DNA from: Chryseobacterium panacisoli
GTDB taxonomy: Bacteria > Bacteroidota > Bacteroidia > Flavobacteriales > Weeksellaceae
DNA length: 64,000 bases
Assembly (NCBI RefSeq): GCF_008274625.1
Contig: NZ_VTRU01000001.1
Location: forward strand, 868,001-932,000
Reading direction: 5' to 3'
This document shows positions 8,329 to 16,901 of the stretch, piece by piece (position 1 is the stretch's first letter; every line of letters begins with the position of its first letter). A program made the position numbers and the translations under genes. The notes beneath the pieces were generated by a model, which was given only the letters and a program-made list of their open reading frames with translations, made no database searches and had not been told where the DNA came from.

Positions 8329-9942
8329 TTACCCATGTGAAAATCCGGTAATCTTTGCTTCATCAAAATCCAGCTGCATTTCAATGGTTCTCATCACATG
8401 ATCATCAAATATCTTTTCTCTTTTCATTCTGTGCAGTTCGTTTCTCTGCGCCTGAATGATCTGCCGTGAGACGTCTTTGTTTTCATTGATTGCCGATACA
8501 TAGTCTCCTGTGGAAGCCATACATTGGGCTTTGTCAGCCATGAGCATCATTTCATTTTCAAGCTTGTGCTTTTGATGACGTACCAGACTGTTTGTAACTG
8601 CCAGTTCAGAAAAATCATTATCCAGTTTGTGCAATGCTGTTTCTTTCAGTTTACGCATCAGAATCACTTCCTGTTTTTCTTCCGGCAGTTCACTTCCGGC
8701 ATCCTGAATATTCAATAATTTCAGGATCGGGCTCAGCAATAATCCCTGTCCTACGAGAGTAATCAATATGATAACAAAGGTTACAAATAAAATAATATTT
8801 CTGTGCGGAAATGCGTCTCCATTTGGCAAAAAAGCGGGAATCGATAAGGCTGCAGCCAGTGAAACCACTCCTCTCATTGCTGCAAAACTGATGATGAAAG
8901 GTTCCCGCCAATCCGGTTTCGGAACTTTCAACCTCAATTCTTTGGAACAAACTCTTGGGAAATACATCAATGCATAGCTGTACAGAATTCTTGTCCCGAT
9001 GATGGCTCCCCCAATCACTACACTATAGAAAATACCTTCAGAAATAGTATATTCTTTCATTCCTTCCACTACAATGGGAAGTTCAAGGCCAATCAGAATA
9101 AAGATGATGGTATTCATCAGGAATATCAGGACACTCCATACGTTCCCGGACTGTATCCTTGAGGTGTGGCTCAAATAACAGTGTGAATTGTAAGACATCA
9201 GTAATCCCCCGGCCACTACTGCCAGCACTCCTGAAAAATGGAAATGCTCTGCTCCCACATACATAATGTAAGGAACAATAAGGGTAATAATAGTGTCTAT
9301 ATTAGAATTGGTAGGAATAATTCTAAGTAATGCTCCAAATAAAAAGCCTACTGCCACTCCCACAGCAATTCCTCCGATAGCCATCGTAAAGAAATCCTGA
9401 ACAGCATCCCTCCAGATAAACTGTCCTGAAATAACCGCTGCAAGGGCAAATTTAAATACAATTAAACTGGATGCGTCATTGATAAGACTTTCACCTTCCA
9501 GAATATTGGTGATTTTTTTAGGGATTTTCATATGTTTCAGCACTGAAGTGGCCGCTACCGCATCCGGTGGAGAATTTACCCCTCCCAGCAAGAATCCCAT
9601 TGCTACCGTAAGCCCCGGAATAATGGAAGACGATAGATAAGCCACAACGATGGATGTTAAAAACACCAATCCGAAAGCCATCGAAAAGATCTGCTTTCTC
9701 CATTTATGAAAGTCCTGCCATGAAGTAAACCATGCTGCCTCAAATAAAATAGGCGGCAGGAAAATAAGAAAAACAAGATCCGGTTCTATTTCTATACGTG
9801 GCATTCCCGGCACAAAGCTTATCAGCAATCCTGCAATCACAAGAAAAATCGGATAGGCGACTTTTAATTTCTGGCCGATCATTACCAATATCATCACAGA
9901 AAGCAGTACTGCAATGGATATTATAACATAGCTGTGAATCAT
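8329..9942 (-). CDS. CPA1-family Na+/H+ antiporter
   Basis: The 537-residue protein has about a dozen hydrophobic membrane segments up to residue 410, followed by a charged cytoplasmic helical tail of about 120 residues. CPA1 hallmarks include FLPPILFEAAWF near residue 60 and GGVNSPPDAVAATSVLK, where the Asp is the ion-binding position. Further marks are EGESLINDASSLIVFKFA and, later, SFAAMRGVVSLAAALSIP. It exchanges Na+ (or K+) for protons across the inner membrane. It stands alone, 83 bases downstream of the bestrophin gene; cotranscription is possible but no signal proves it. Confidence 0.92.
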   Translation of the reverse strand: MIHSYVIISIAVLLSVMILVMIGQKLKVAYPIFLVIAGLLISFVPGMPRIEIEPDLVFLIFLPPILFEAAWFTSWQDFHKWRKQIFSMAFGLVFLTSIVVAYLSSSIIPGLTVAMGFLLGGVNSPPDAVAATSVLKHMKIPKKITNILEGESLINDASSLIVFKFALAAVISGQFIWRDAVQDFFTMAIGGIAVGVAVGFLFGALLRIIPTNSNIDTIITLIVPYIMYVGAEHFHFSGVLAVVAGGLLMSYNSHCYLSHTSRIQSGNVWSVLIFLMNTIIFILIGLELPIVVEGMKEYTISEGIFYSVVIGGAIIGTRILYSYALMYFPRVCSKELRLKVPKPDWREPFIISFAAMRGVVSLAAALSIPAFLPNGDAFPHRNIILFVTFVIILITLVGQGLLLSPILKLLNIQDAGSELPEEKQEVILMRKLKETALHKLDNDFSELAVTNSLVRHQKHKLENEMMLMADKAQCMASTGDYVSAINENKDVSRQIIQAQRNELHRMKREKIFDDHVMRTIEMQLDFDEAKITGFSHG

Positions 9943-10025
9943 TTTAAGTTAGTTTTTTTAAGTGTTATTTTTTTGTTTCGAATAAAATCCCAACCGCTTT
10001 TGCAGAAAACATTTTAATCTTTTAA

Positions 10026-11030
10026 CTAAAGAACAATATTGTTCTTTGGAGTAATGGCTGACGGAAGATCAGATTCATCCAGCATATCTCTCATATCAAT
10101 TTCTATGGTGCGGCTGATCTGGGTAATCGGGACATCATTGGGACTTCCTTCAAATGGATTAACAGAGGCTTCTCCTACACTGTCTAATGTATGGAAGCAC
10201 CATGTTACCAATAAGGAAAATGGGATATTAAACCACAATGTCCATCCTTCTACTGCTGTTCCTTCTCCTAATTTATCAAGTTCTTTCAGTAATCCGAAAG
10301 GCACAAAAACAATGAATAAAAGCAAAAGATAGGTAGTGATTGAAGAGAAGTTTCTTGGATACGGAAAGTTTTTAATTCTTTCAGCTTTTCCCTGATTATC
10401 TGTAAACTTCACCAATTGCTGGTTGATCTGTGTCCATTGAAAATCATTGAGTTCTCCTTTTTCATAAGCTTCAGACAAAGCTTTACTCTGCCTTGCCATC
10501 AATTGTGTTGCTCTGTTCTTTTTGCTTAAAATATACTGAAGCTCGGGTTCGGAAAGGTATTTTTTCAATTCTTCATCCAGTTTGGAAAGCTTCTCCGGAA
10601 TGTCATATTTTTTAGCATATTCATCATACTGCTTTGTACCCATGTTTTCCCATGCTCTTGGTTCACGAAGCTGAAATCTCAATGCCGTAAGCCATGCATA
10701 ATGACGAAGAAACATCTCTTTTACCTTACCTGTATCTTTAGAAAGCAGTGCATCTCTCAAAATATATCCGAAACTACGGCTGTCATTGATAATAGCTCCG
10801 TAGATCTGTCTTGCTTCCCAAAGTCTGCTGTAGCTGGCATTGTTTTTAAATCCAACGATAAAAGCAACTGCAGTTCCCATAATGGCAATGGGCTGCCACG
10901 GAACTGAAAGAAATTTCCATCCTAAAAAGTACAGAATAGTGGGAATAGCTGATAATACGATCAGAGCATAAATACTCCGTCTGGTCCAGATAATGAACTC
11001 ACGGGTTCCAAATCTTTTTCCTGAATGCAT
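10026..11030 (-). CDS. Bestrophin-like (UPF0187) ion channel protein
   Basis: The 334-residue inner-membrane protein has the conserved bacterial bestrophin core: RRSIYALIVLSAIPTILY (TM1), FIVGFKNNASYSRLWEARQIYGAIINDSRSFGY, a long cytoplasmic helical region, a second membrane pair at about 220-270 and the tail NPFEGSPNDVPITQISRTIEIDMRD. Bacterial members such as KpBest form pentameric cation channels. The physiological role here is unknown. It lies upstream of and in the same direction as the CPA1 antiporter, which is suggestive of a shared ion-homeostasis role. Confidence 0.88.
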   Translation of the reverse strand: MHSGKRFGTREFIIWTRRSIYALIVLSAIPTILYFLGWKFLSVPWQPIAIMGTAVAFIVGFKNNASYSRLWEARQIYGAIINDSRSFGYILRDALLSKDTGKVKEMFLRHYAWLTALRFQLREPRAWENMGTKQYDEYAKKYDIPEKLSKLDEELKKYLSEPELQYILSKKNRATQLMARQSKALSEAYEKGELNDFQWTQINQQLVKFTDNQGKAERIKNFPYPRNFSSITTYLLLLFIVFVPFGLLKELDKLGEGTAVEGWTLWFNIPFSLLVTWCFHTLDSVGEASVNPFEGSPNDVPITQISRTIEIDMRDMLDESDLPSAITPKNNIVL

Positions 11031-11106
11031 AGGTGTTTATTTTTTGTGTTTATTATTTTTATTTTTCAAATAATGGCTTTCATCAGGCATTCAGCAGCGG
11101 CTATAA

Positions 11107-11784
11107 TCAGTTTTTGGTAAATGGAATGTTGTTATAAAAACCAATCTGAATCTGTCCGCGGTTTCTGTTCTCCTGAATCTGGTTCATATAACCGGCTTCA
11201 ATCCTCATATTTTTATTAATGACATATCCTAAAGCTCCATAGACTCTGTTTCTGTCGAAAACCGGGCTGTTGAAATGCAGGAAAATCTCATTATATACTG
11301 AAGCATAAAGGGTTTTTGGCAGCATTTCCTTTTGAGTAATCGGAATATTCAATCCCAGCATATAACGGAACCTCATCCTGAAATCATCTTCCAGAAAACG
11401 TTCTTCCAAACGGTAACGGTGCTGAAGGTAAAAACGTCCGAACTTCTGTTTGGTAATATACTGCTGGAAAATTCTGTGCTCAATATTCTCTTTTTTCTCC
11501 CCGTTTACATAGGGCTGGCTCAGAATGAAGCCATATCCCAATAAAACATTGTTATTATTTTCGGTAAGATCATATCCGATCCCGGTACGGATCAGTAACT
11601 GTTCCAGATCTCCAACTGCATCAAAATTACGGTACTGAATTTCATTATGCCAGTTCAGCTTTTTACTGATCTTATTATTTCCAAAATACATATACCATGC
11701 TCCCAGATCATTTTTTTGAGCAAATGTCAATATGGACCCTAAACTTAATATTGTGAATACCAACTTCGTAAAAACCTTTCTCAT
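11107..11784 (-). CDS. DUF2490 family outer-membrane-type protein
   Basis: The 225-residue product has a signal peptide ending near LTFAQ. Its body consists of alternating beta strands (WYMYFGNNKISKKLNWHNEIQYRN, HRIFQQYITKQKFGRFYLQHRYRLEERF, MRFRYMLGL), consistent with a small outer-membrane barrel as predicted for DUF2490. I took the ATG at 11784 rather than the in-frame TTG at 11793, because the ATG begins a normal MRKVF leader. It has its own candidate promoter at 11817-11848. Function is unknown. Confidence 0.8.
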   Translation of the reverse strand: MRKVFTKLVFTILSLGSILTFAQKNDLGAWYMYFGNNKISKKLNWHNEIQYRNFDAVGDLEQLLIRTGIGYDLTENNNNVLLGYGFILSQPYVNGEKKENIEHRIFQQYITKQKFGRFYLQHRYRLEERFLEDDFRMRFRYMLGLNIPITQKEMLPKTLYASVYNEIFLHFNSPVFDRNRVYGALGYVINKNMRIEAGYMNQIQENRNRGQIQIGFYNNIPFTKN

Positions 11785-11816
11785 GCTTGTCAATTACTAT
11801 TATCTATCGTTTTTAA

Positions 11817-11848
11817 CAAAATTAATATTTTAAATCAATAATAGCAAG
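11817..11848 (-). promoter_or_regulatory. Promoter for the DUF2490 gene
   Basis: The minus strand carries CTTG (11848-11845) and TAATTTTG (11824-11817) 20 bases apart. Predicted transcription start is near 11813, about 29 bases before the ATG. Confidence 0.5.
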
Positions 11849-11872
11849 TAATATTTATAACATGATTTACAG

Positions 11873-11904
11873 AAAACCGGATACAATACTTTTCATCGGG
11901 TTTT
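11873..11904 (-). terminator. Possible terminator after the DUF1398 gene
   Basis: Ten-base arms at 11873-11882 and 11895-11904 pair with one mismatch around a 12-base loop. The U-rich tail on the minus strand is short (TTTTCTGT), so the call is tentative. Confidence 0.45.
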
Positions 11905-11914
11905 ATCTAAAAGA

Positions 11915-12307
11915 TTATCCCGGAACCTGTTCTGTGAGCACATCAATTTCATTTTGATCAAAATAGGTACAAGTCATCGCATGAAGATCCATCTTCCAGC
12001 CCTTGACACCGTTTTCTGCACAGTCATTACAGAAAGTCATATAATCTGTTCCTCCCTGTTGGTGAAGTTTGAGTCTCAGTTTAAAGTTTTCAAGGTTTAA
12101 ATCTCCTGAAACAGTAAGCGGATGATACTTACTTCCTGTCTGAACAGATTGATTTTCCTTGTCAAAATATGCTGTATTTCCATCAGAGACATAGGTTGTA
12201 TAATGAGAAACTCCTAACTTTTTTACAGCCTGAATATAGGCCGGGAAATCAGCTCCGCTTTTCACTTTCTGATGCTCAGTTTTAATGTCTTCAATTGTAA
12301 ATTTCAT
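11915..12307 (-). CDS. DUF1398 family protein
   Basis: The 130-residue soluble protein matches DUF1398: an N-terminal FTIEDIKTEHQKVKSGADFPAYIQAVKKLGV helix pair, SHYTTYVSDGNTAYF, and the C-terminal GTDYMTFCNDCAENGVKGWKMDLHAMTCTYFD segment. The family has been loosely labelled phage-envelope-like, but nothing phage-related is nearby and its role is unknown. Cysteines occur at three places in the C-terminal half. It is monocistronic with a candidate promoter at 12399-12427. Confidence 0.8.
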   Translation of the reverse strand: MKFTIEDIKTEHQKVKSGADFPAYIQAVKKLGVSHYTTYVSDGNTAYFDKENQSVQTGSKYHPLTVSGDLNLENFKLRLKLHQQGGTDYMTFCNDCAENGVKGWKMDLHAMTCTYFDQNEIDVLTEQVPG

Positions 12308-12398
12308 TTTTTATGTTTTTATGCTGTTAAGTAAAATCTTCCATCGTTTTGTGATCTCTGATGTACTTTTTTATCAAATTTAAAAATTTTTTGGGATG

Positions 12399-12427
12399 CA
12401 AATATAGAGCAAATAAAAAACCGGCAA
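12399..12427 (-). promoter_or_regulatory. Candidate promoter for the DUF1398 gene
   Basis: The minus-strand TATATTTG (12406-12399) is a perfect -7 element, with TTG at 12427-12425, 18 bases upstream. The -33 site lies inside the terminator hairpin of the preceding operon. The leader would be about 88 bases. Confidence 0.45.
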
Positions 12428-12439
12428 TGTGATTGCCGG
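12410..12439 (-). terminator. Terminator of the six-gene small-protein operon
   Basis: A perfect 8-base stem CCGGCAAT/ATTGCCGG (12421-12439, GTG loop) is followed on the minus strand by a T-rich run (12420-12411). It lies 38 bases after the stop of the VOC gene at 12477. Confidence 0.85.
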
Positions 12440-12476
12440 TAAGTTCTAACTATATTTCAAATACAAAATATTAATG

Positions 12477-12926
12477 TTATGGATGTTGCTGCATTTTAGC
12501 AGGATCATCATAGTTTACCATCCAGTTGATCCCGAATTTATCGCTAAACATCCCGAAATAAGCTCCCCAGAAAGTATCAGCCATTGGCATGGTTACCTGC
12601 CCTCCTGCAGAAAGACCACCGAATAATTTGTCTGCTTCTTCTTTAGATTCTGCATTTACAGAAATAGAGAAATTATTTCCTGTCTTGAAATTGGAAGACC
12701 ATTCTCCTCCTGTATCGCTTCCCATCAAAATTGTTTCTTTAGAAATAGGAAGTGAAACGTGCATAATCTTATTTTTGTCTTCTTCAGGGGTTTCTTTTCC
12801 TTCCATTGGAGGCATTTCTCCGAATGTTCCGATATAAGGATATTCTCCTCCGAAAACAGATTTATAGAAATCGAATGCTTCTTTGCAGTTTCCATTGAAT
12901 GTAAGGTAGACGTTTACTGTTGCCAT
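12477..12926 (-). CDS. VOC-family protein (PhnB-like)
   Basis: The 149-residue protein belongs to the PhnB/YjdN-like VOC branch: VYLTFNGNCKEAFDFYKSVFGGEY at the N-terminus, MHVSLPISKETILMGSD in the middle and DTFWGAYFGMFSDKFGINWMVNY at the end. Members are often annotated as glyoxalase-like, and the substrate is unknown. It is the last gene of the operon running from 15241, 42 bases after the SRPBCC gene, and is followed by a strong terminator. Confidence 0.87.
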   Translation of the reverse strand: MATVNVYLTFNGNCKEAFDFYKSVFGGEYPYIGTFGEMPPMEGKETPEEDKNKIMHVSLPISKETILMGSDTGGEWSSNFKTGNNFSISVNAESKEEADKLFGGLSAGGQVTMPMADTFWGAYFGMFSDKFGINWMVNYDDPAKMQQHP

Positions 12927-12968
12927 AATTGTTTTGTTTTTTTAAGTTTAGTTTTAATTTGTATTTTA

Positions 12969-13514
12969 TTAAGGTTTTTCAGATAAAGCTTTTAATCTTG
13001 AAAGCCCTTTCTGATAATCTTTTCCGACAGCATCCTCCATATTCATAAATAGCTTCATCAAAGTAAAGGGATAAGGGATCTGTGAGGTGAATCCCCATGT
13101 TGCCTTGCTTCCTTTTCCTTCCGGAACTACTGTTACATAAGCGTTTGCTTCACTTTCATAGGGAGTAAGAAATTTGATTTCCGTATCGATTTTTTTACCT
13201 GCTTCATCTACTTTTTTTAACTCCTGACAACCTTTGCCTGCATTTTCATTTTTACTGTCCCAGCAAACTTTTTCTCCGGGCTGGCCTGTTGTGCCTGTCC
13301 AGTCTTTTCTCATATTAGGATCAAGGTCATTCCATGGGCTCCATTGATCCATTGCTTTTAAAGTATTGGTATTTTGCCATACCTTATCTACAGGAGCATT
13401 GATAGAAATCGTTTTTTCATATTTGCAATCCCCTGAAATAAAGGCAGCCACCACCAGCAAAATGATTAATAATGCAGCAAAAAGTAAGATAATCCTTTTA
13501 AATATTTTCATCAT
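12969..13514 (-). CDS. Membrane-anchored SRPBCC (polyketide-cyclase-like) protein
   Basis: The 181-residue product has one N-terminal membrane helix (about 7-28, ILLFAALLIILLVVAAFISG) and then a START-like SRPBCC domain: YEKTISINAPVDKVWQNTNTLKAMDQWSPWNDLDP, with GKGSKATWGFTSQIPYPF and a C-terminal helix. The domain is likely held at the inner membrane; ligand unknown. It sits 15 bases downstream of a VOC gene in the six-gene operon. Confidence 0.83.
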   Translation of the reverse strand: MMKIFKRIILLFAALLIILLVVAAFISGDCKYEKTISINAPVDKVWQNTNTLKAMDQWSPWNDLDPNMRKDWTGTTGQPGEKVCWDSKNENAGKGCQELKKVDEAGKKIDTEIKFLTPYESEANAYVTVVPEGKGSKATWGFTSQIPYPFTLMKLFMNMEDAVGKDYQKGLSRLKALSEKP

Positions 13515-13529
13515 GAATATTTTTAATTA

Positions 13530-13901
13530 TTACCTGTGCTGATCTATAAGAATCATATTTCCATCAGGATCTTTCAGGTAGATATGTTCAGGACCAGAAG
13601 TGGTTTCATCGGCTTCTTTTCCGATCTCAACCCCGCTTTCTTTTAATCTTTTCTGAATTTCACGCACATCCTCAAAAGATTCAAGATTCTGTGCATTTTC
13701 ATCCCATCCCGGATTGAAAGTAAGCATATTTCCGTCAAACATTGCCTGAAAAAGTCCTATCAAGGTAGAACCGTTTTTCATGATCAGGTAATTGCTTTCT
13801 GTAGTTCCTGCCATGGTTGTAAAGCCAAGTTTCTCATAAAAGTCTCTGGATTTCTGAAGATCTTTTACACTTAAGCTGATAGAAAAAGCTCCTAATTTCA
13901 T
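13530..13901 (-). CDS. VOC-family protein (glyoxalase-like)
   Basis: The 123-residue product has two VOC modules, beginning LGAFSISLSVKDLQKSRDFYEKLGF and ending PEHIYLKDPDGNMILIDQH, with the typical DPDGN turn. No specific substrate can be deduced. Its start overlaps the stop of the upstream membrane-protein gene by four bases, so they are translationally coupled. Confidence 0.86.
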   Translation of the reverse strand: MKLGAFSISLSVKDLQKSRDFYEKLGFTTMAGTTESNYLIMKNGSTLIGLFQAMFDGNMLTFNPGWDENAQNLESFEDVREIQKRLKESGVEIGKEADETTSGPEHIYLKDPDGNMILIDQHR

Positions 13902-14302
13902 ATTTTTTTTGTTTTTAAAGCGAGTTTATGTCCTGCGAAAACCAATCCCCAAACAAGGATTCCTAAAATCCAGAACCAGATTGGAGTAGGTAAAGATGCC
14001 ATCATATAAATAGTCATCAGTAAAAAAAAGATTCCACAGATTACAGCTGCTGTAGATTTTCCGTTATCAGAAATTTTTGAGGCTGTAAACCCGGAAACAA
14101 CTGCTGCTATGGCATAGGCCAGAATAATAAAAAACAGAGCCATAAAAGGAGCATCATTAATGTATGCTTTCAGTGCTTCCATATCTCCGGTGGCAGCTTC
14201 TGCGGGAGGAGGATACAGATAGTGTCCTATTTTTTCTACTATTGTAATACAGATGGAGCCTACAATAAGTCCCACCACTACAGCCAATATTCTTCTCAGC
14301 AT
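13898..14302 (-). CDS. Small hypothetical membrane protein
   Basis: The 134-residue product has four predicted membrane helices (about 5-27, 48-68, 79-97 and 103-125) with a short periplasmic loop PPPAEAATGDMEALKAYI between the first two. It resembles small uncharacterised membrane proteins common in Flavobacteriia and has no catalytic motif. It lies two bases after the upstream exported-protein gene and overlaps the VOC gene. Confidence 0.75.
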   Translation of the reverse strand: MLRRILAVVVGLIVGSICITIVEKIGHYLYPPPAEAATGDMEALKAYINDAPFMALFFIILAYAIAAVVSGFTASKISDNGKSTAAVICGIFFLLMTIYMMASLPTPIWFWILGILVWGLVFAGHKLALKTKKI

Positions 14303-14304
14303 AA

Positions 14305-14775
14305 TTATTGGTTTTTTAAATGGGTTTTAAATGCTATTGTTCCGTCGTAACTTTTCCAGTCTCCTATAAGTTCAATATATTGTCCTTCAATTTTTTCTGT
14401 TTTCTTATTCCACTTAAAATTGTAGACAAATCTTCCCTTAAAAAGACCTGAATGTTTCCCTTTATTCTCTTCTGCCAGTTCATATTCCCCAAATACGGTT
14501 CCCTGCTTCCTGGAATCTTTATATTTTGAAATGGTAATCTTACCTTCAAATTTTGTGTAGTTGGTATCCACAAGAGAATATCCTGAAACAAAATACTCCT
14601 GATCATTCTTTTTATTCTGTTCAGAAATATTGATCTTCAGTTTCAGTTCCTGGCCTTTGTTTCCTATAGTTCCCAGATAAGGTTTACTGTTGTTCAGCCA
14701 GGTATTTGAAATATCCGGCATCTGCCCCAATACAAAATTGGCCGCCAGAAGGAAGAGTAATAAAAGTTTTTTCAT
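14305..14775 (-). CDS. Hypothetical exported protein
   Basis: The 156-residue product starts MKKLLLLFLLAANFVLGQ, a clear signal peptide. The mature part is beta-rich (YLGTIGNKGQELKLKINISEQ, GTVFGEYELAEE, SGLFKGRFVYNF), compatible with a small lipocalin-like or beta-sandwich domain, but I recognise no named family. An upstream in-frame start at 14796 would overlap the previous gene and disrupt the signal peptide, so I chose the ATG at 14775. It is the second gene in the operon. Confidence 0.72.
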   Translation of the reverse strand: MKKLLLLFLLAANFVLGQMPDISNTWLNNSKPYLGTIGNKGQELKLKINISEQNKKNDQEYFVSGYSLVDTNYTKFEGKITISKYKDSRKQGTVFGEYELAEENKGKHSGLFKGRFVYNFKWNKKTEKIEGQYIELIGDWKSYDGTIAFKTHLKNQ

Positions 14776-14785
14776 GCAGTGAGTT

Positions 14786-15241
14786 TTAAACGCCAAACTG
14801 TGACAGATGGTGGTTCAGATGTTTAGCAAACATATTATTCCACTCCTGAGCTTTTAATTTCCCAAAAGAAAAAGATTCTTTCCCATCAAAAGCGTCTGCC
14901 CCCAATTGCTGTGTCTTCTGAATAAAACCAATCAGTCTTGTTTTTTCTTCGTGAAAGTTTTTTCTGGTTGTCACCAAAAACTGTGGAGCCGTAGGAGAAT
15001 CTCTTGGATATGCTTTCTCTCCTACTACTTTAGGTTTTACGAAGGTTTTTAATATAAATTTTGCAATAGCTCCCGGCTTTTTGTGTTTTTCCGGTTCATA
15101 GATCATTTCATAGGTAATACTACAGTGTGCCAGCATCTGATCTACCGTCATTTTCCCCCACAAACCATGGGTATCTTCCACCAATCTGTTTATCCTATCA
15201 ATATAATTCTGAGCATCTTTTGCGTCAAATACATTTTCCAT
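14786..15241 (-). CDS. DUF1569 (DinB-like fold) protein
   Basis: The 151-residue soluble protein matches DUF1569: LVEDTHGLWGKMTVDQMLAHCSITYEM near residues 20-45, with His at the DinB-type metal position, PTAPQFLVTTRKNFHEEKTRLIGFI in the middle and HLNHHLSQFGV at the end. These histidines could form the metal site of the DinB/YfiT four-helix fold. Enzymatic activity is unknown. It is the first gene of a six-gene operon, with a promoter -7 element at 15264-15271. Confidence 0.82.
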   Translation of the reverse strand: MENVFDAKDAQNYIDRINRLVEDTHGLWGKMTVDQMLAHCSITYEMIYEPEKHKKPGAIAKFILKTFVKPKVVGEKAYPRDSPTAPQFLVTTRKNFHEEKTRLIGFIQKTQQLGADAFDGKESFSFGKLKAQEWNNMFAKHLNHHLSQFGV

Positions 15242-15263
15242 ATAATTTCTATTTTACTGCAGA

Positions 15264-15271
15264 CAAATATA
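15264..15271 (-). promoter_or_regulatory. -7 element for the six-gene operon
   Basis: The minus strand reads TATATTTG at 15271-15264, a full match to TAnnTTTG. No good -33 TTTG was found at the right distance. Transcription would start near 15260, 19 bases before the ATG. Confidence 0.45.
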
Positions 15272-15299
15272 TCAGTTTTTTTGTTTGATTTTATAGTCG

Positions 15300-15620
15300 G
15301 TAGAAAAAATTGAAAGTTGCTGGTTGCTGGTTTGCGATTATGTGTAGGAATAATACGAGGTGCGAGATTCGGGTTGCGAGTTTGGAATTAAGCGTAGGGA
15401 TTAAGGTTGAAGGAATAATGCAGGGATGTGGGATGCGAGTTTCGGGGTTTGAGAATGGGGAGCTTAGATGACATGGCGTATTTGGACTTATTTTTTGTTG
15501 TTATTATGTCAAACAATTTAAATTTAGACAACTCATAATCAGAAAACTAAAACAACCAACCATCCAAAAACTAGAAACCAGAAACTAACAACTAGAAACG
15601 AAAAATCACCAACCAGCAAC
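15300..15620. repeat. Degenerate short-unit intergenic repeat tract
   Basis: The 385-base gap at 15242-15626 holds no gene but two kinds of degenerate short-unit repeats. The left part (about 15313-15455) repeats TTGCTGG and GCGAGTTT/GGGATGCGAG-like units. The right part (about 15540-15620) is built of AACTAAAAC, ACTAGAAAC and CCAGCAACT-like units. The units on the right are close to reverse complements of the TTGCTGGTTGCTGGT unit on the left. A similar short stretch occurs after recF at 28402-28448. Confidence 0.6.
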
Positions 15621-15626
15621 TAAAAA

Positions 15627-16835
15627 CTACTCAACATCCTCCGGAGAAGTGTTCTCAACTGCAATTTCCTGCGGCGCCGCTTTTCTGAAAATGAACCAAA
15701 GTTTGATCTTTAAAGCAATCCAGCCAATAATGGCATACACCACTAAAAGTATACTTAAATGTTTCAGGTAAGGAAATGTAAGCTCTACGGATCCTTTTTG
15801 AATTAATAAGATTTTGAAAGCCTGTAAAAAGGGAGTTAGCGGAATAATATTGGCAATAAACTGAACAAAAGCAGGCATTGCACTCAATGGCCATGTGAAA
15901 CCACTGATGATGAAAGCCGGTGAAGCAATTACCATCAAAATCTGTGTTGCTTTCAATGCATCAGGAATAAGAATGCTGATGAATACTCCCAAAAATGAAA
16001 CTGATCCTACAAAGACCGCTGTCAGGAGAATAAAATTAAATATTCCTTCAGGCATCGGAACATGGAAAATCATATGCATAAAGTAATAAATACCTACAAT
16101 AAGAATAGAAAACACCCAGATAGGAATCACCTTTATCAACATGGTGGGGAAGGCCCATTTTTTCATTTTAAGATATTCTTTCACAAAAGAACCTCTTTCA
16201 AATTCAGCGGCAAAGCTTACGGCCATAGCTAACAGGATGACCTGCTGTAATACTACTGCAAGCATTGCCGGCCACATGAAGATCAGGTAATTTCCGGTGG
16301 TATTGAAAAGGGTAATATAATTGGCTTTGAAAGGCTCATATTGTGTTGCAGCCTTTGCTGCAGGCATTCCTGCTTTCTGAAGCGCTTTGATGGATGCTCC
16401 GGCAGAGAACGTTCCTATGGTCAGCTGAAGGGCTTTGGAGGCAAAATTTGCTGTTAAAACATTTCCAGTATTGATATACACATTCAGCTCGGGATATTTT
16501 TTCTGAAGCATGTCTCCTTCAAATCTTGAGGGAATGATCACTACCGCTGCTGCCTCATGCCTGATCACCTCATCTTTGATGCTCAGAGGTTCCTGAATGT
16601 ATCTGATAATTTTGATGCTTTTATTATCATCCAGCATTTCCGTCAACTGGTTAGACAGAGGAGTATTGTCCCTGTCGACTACCAATACGGGAGTATTTTC
16701 AACTTTTCCGCTTTTGTAGACAAACCCCAGCAAGGTTGCATAAAAGACCGGTGCCAAAAAAAACACCGTTCTTAAGGTTGAATTGCCCATAAAAAGTTTG
16801 AACTCACGTTTTAAAAGACGGAAAAATTCTTTCAT
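15627..16835 (-). CDS. ABC-2 type transporter permease (export)
   Basis: The 402-residue inner-membrane protein has the ABC-2/YhiH-YbhR layout: a first membrane helix at about 20-40, a large periplasmic domain (about 45-180, VLVVDRDNTPLSNQLTEML) and a block of five or so helices from about 185 to 385. It would move a drug, lipid or other molecule outward together with the HlyD and TolC proteins encoded upstream. Unusually, no ATPase gene or second permease is found in the operon. It starts 66 bases after the HlyD gene. The substrate is unknown. Confidence 0.88.
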   Translation of the reverse strand: MKEFFRLLKREFKLFMGNSTLRTVFFLAPVFYATLLGFVYKSGKVENTPVLVVDRDNTPLSNQLTEMLDDNKSIKIIRYIQEPLSIKDEVIRHEAAAVVIIPSRFEGDMLQKKYPELNVYINTGNVLTANFASKALQLTIGTFSAGASIKALQKAGMPAAKAATQYEPFKANYITLFNTTGNYLIFMWPAMLAVVLQQVILLAMAVSFAAEFERGSFVKEYLKMKKWAFPTMLIKVIPIWVFSILIVGIYYFMHMIFHVPMPEGIFNFILLTAVFVGSVSFLGVFISILIPDALKATQILMVIASPAFIISGFTWPLSAMPAFVQFIANIIPLTPFLQAFKILLIQKGSVELTFPYLKHLSILLVVYAIIGWIALKIKLWFIFRKAAPQEIAVENTSPEDVE

Positions 16836-16901
16836 CTGTAGATTTTTAAATGTTGAGGAACAAAATGAAATTCAGCAGAGGTCTCATCTGCTCTTTTCAA
16901 T

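Noticed and set aside
15540..15620. CRISPR-like array in the AACTAAAAC/ACTAGAAAC tract
   Set aside because: Units are 8-10 bases and irregular, with no spacers and no cas genes.
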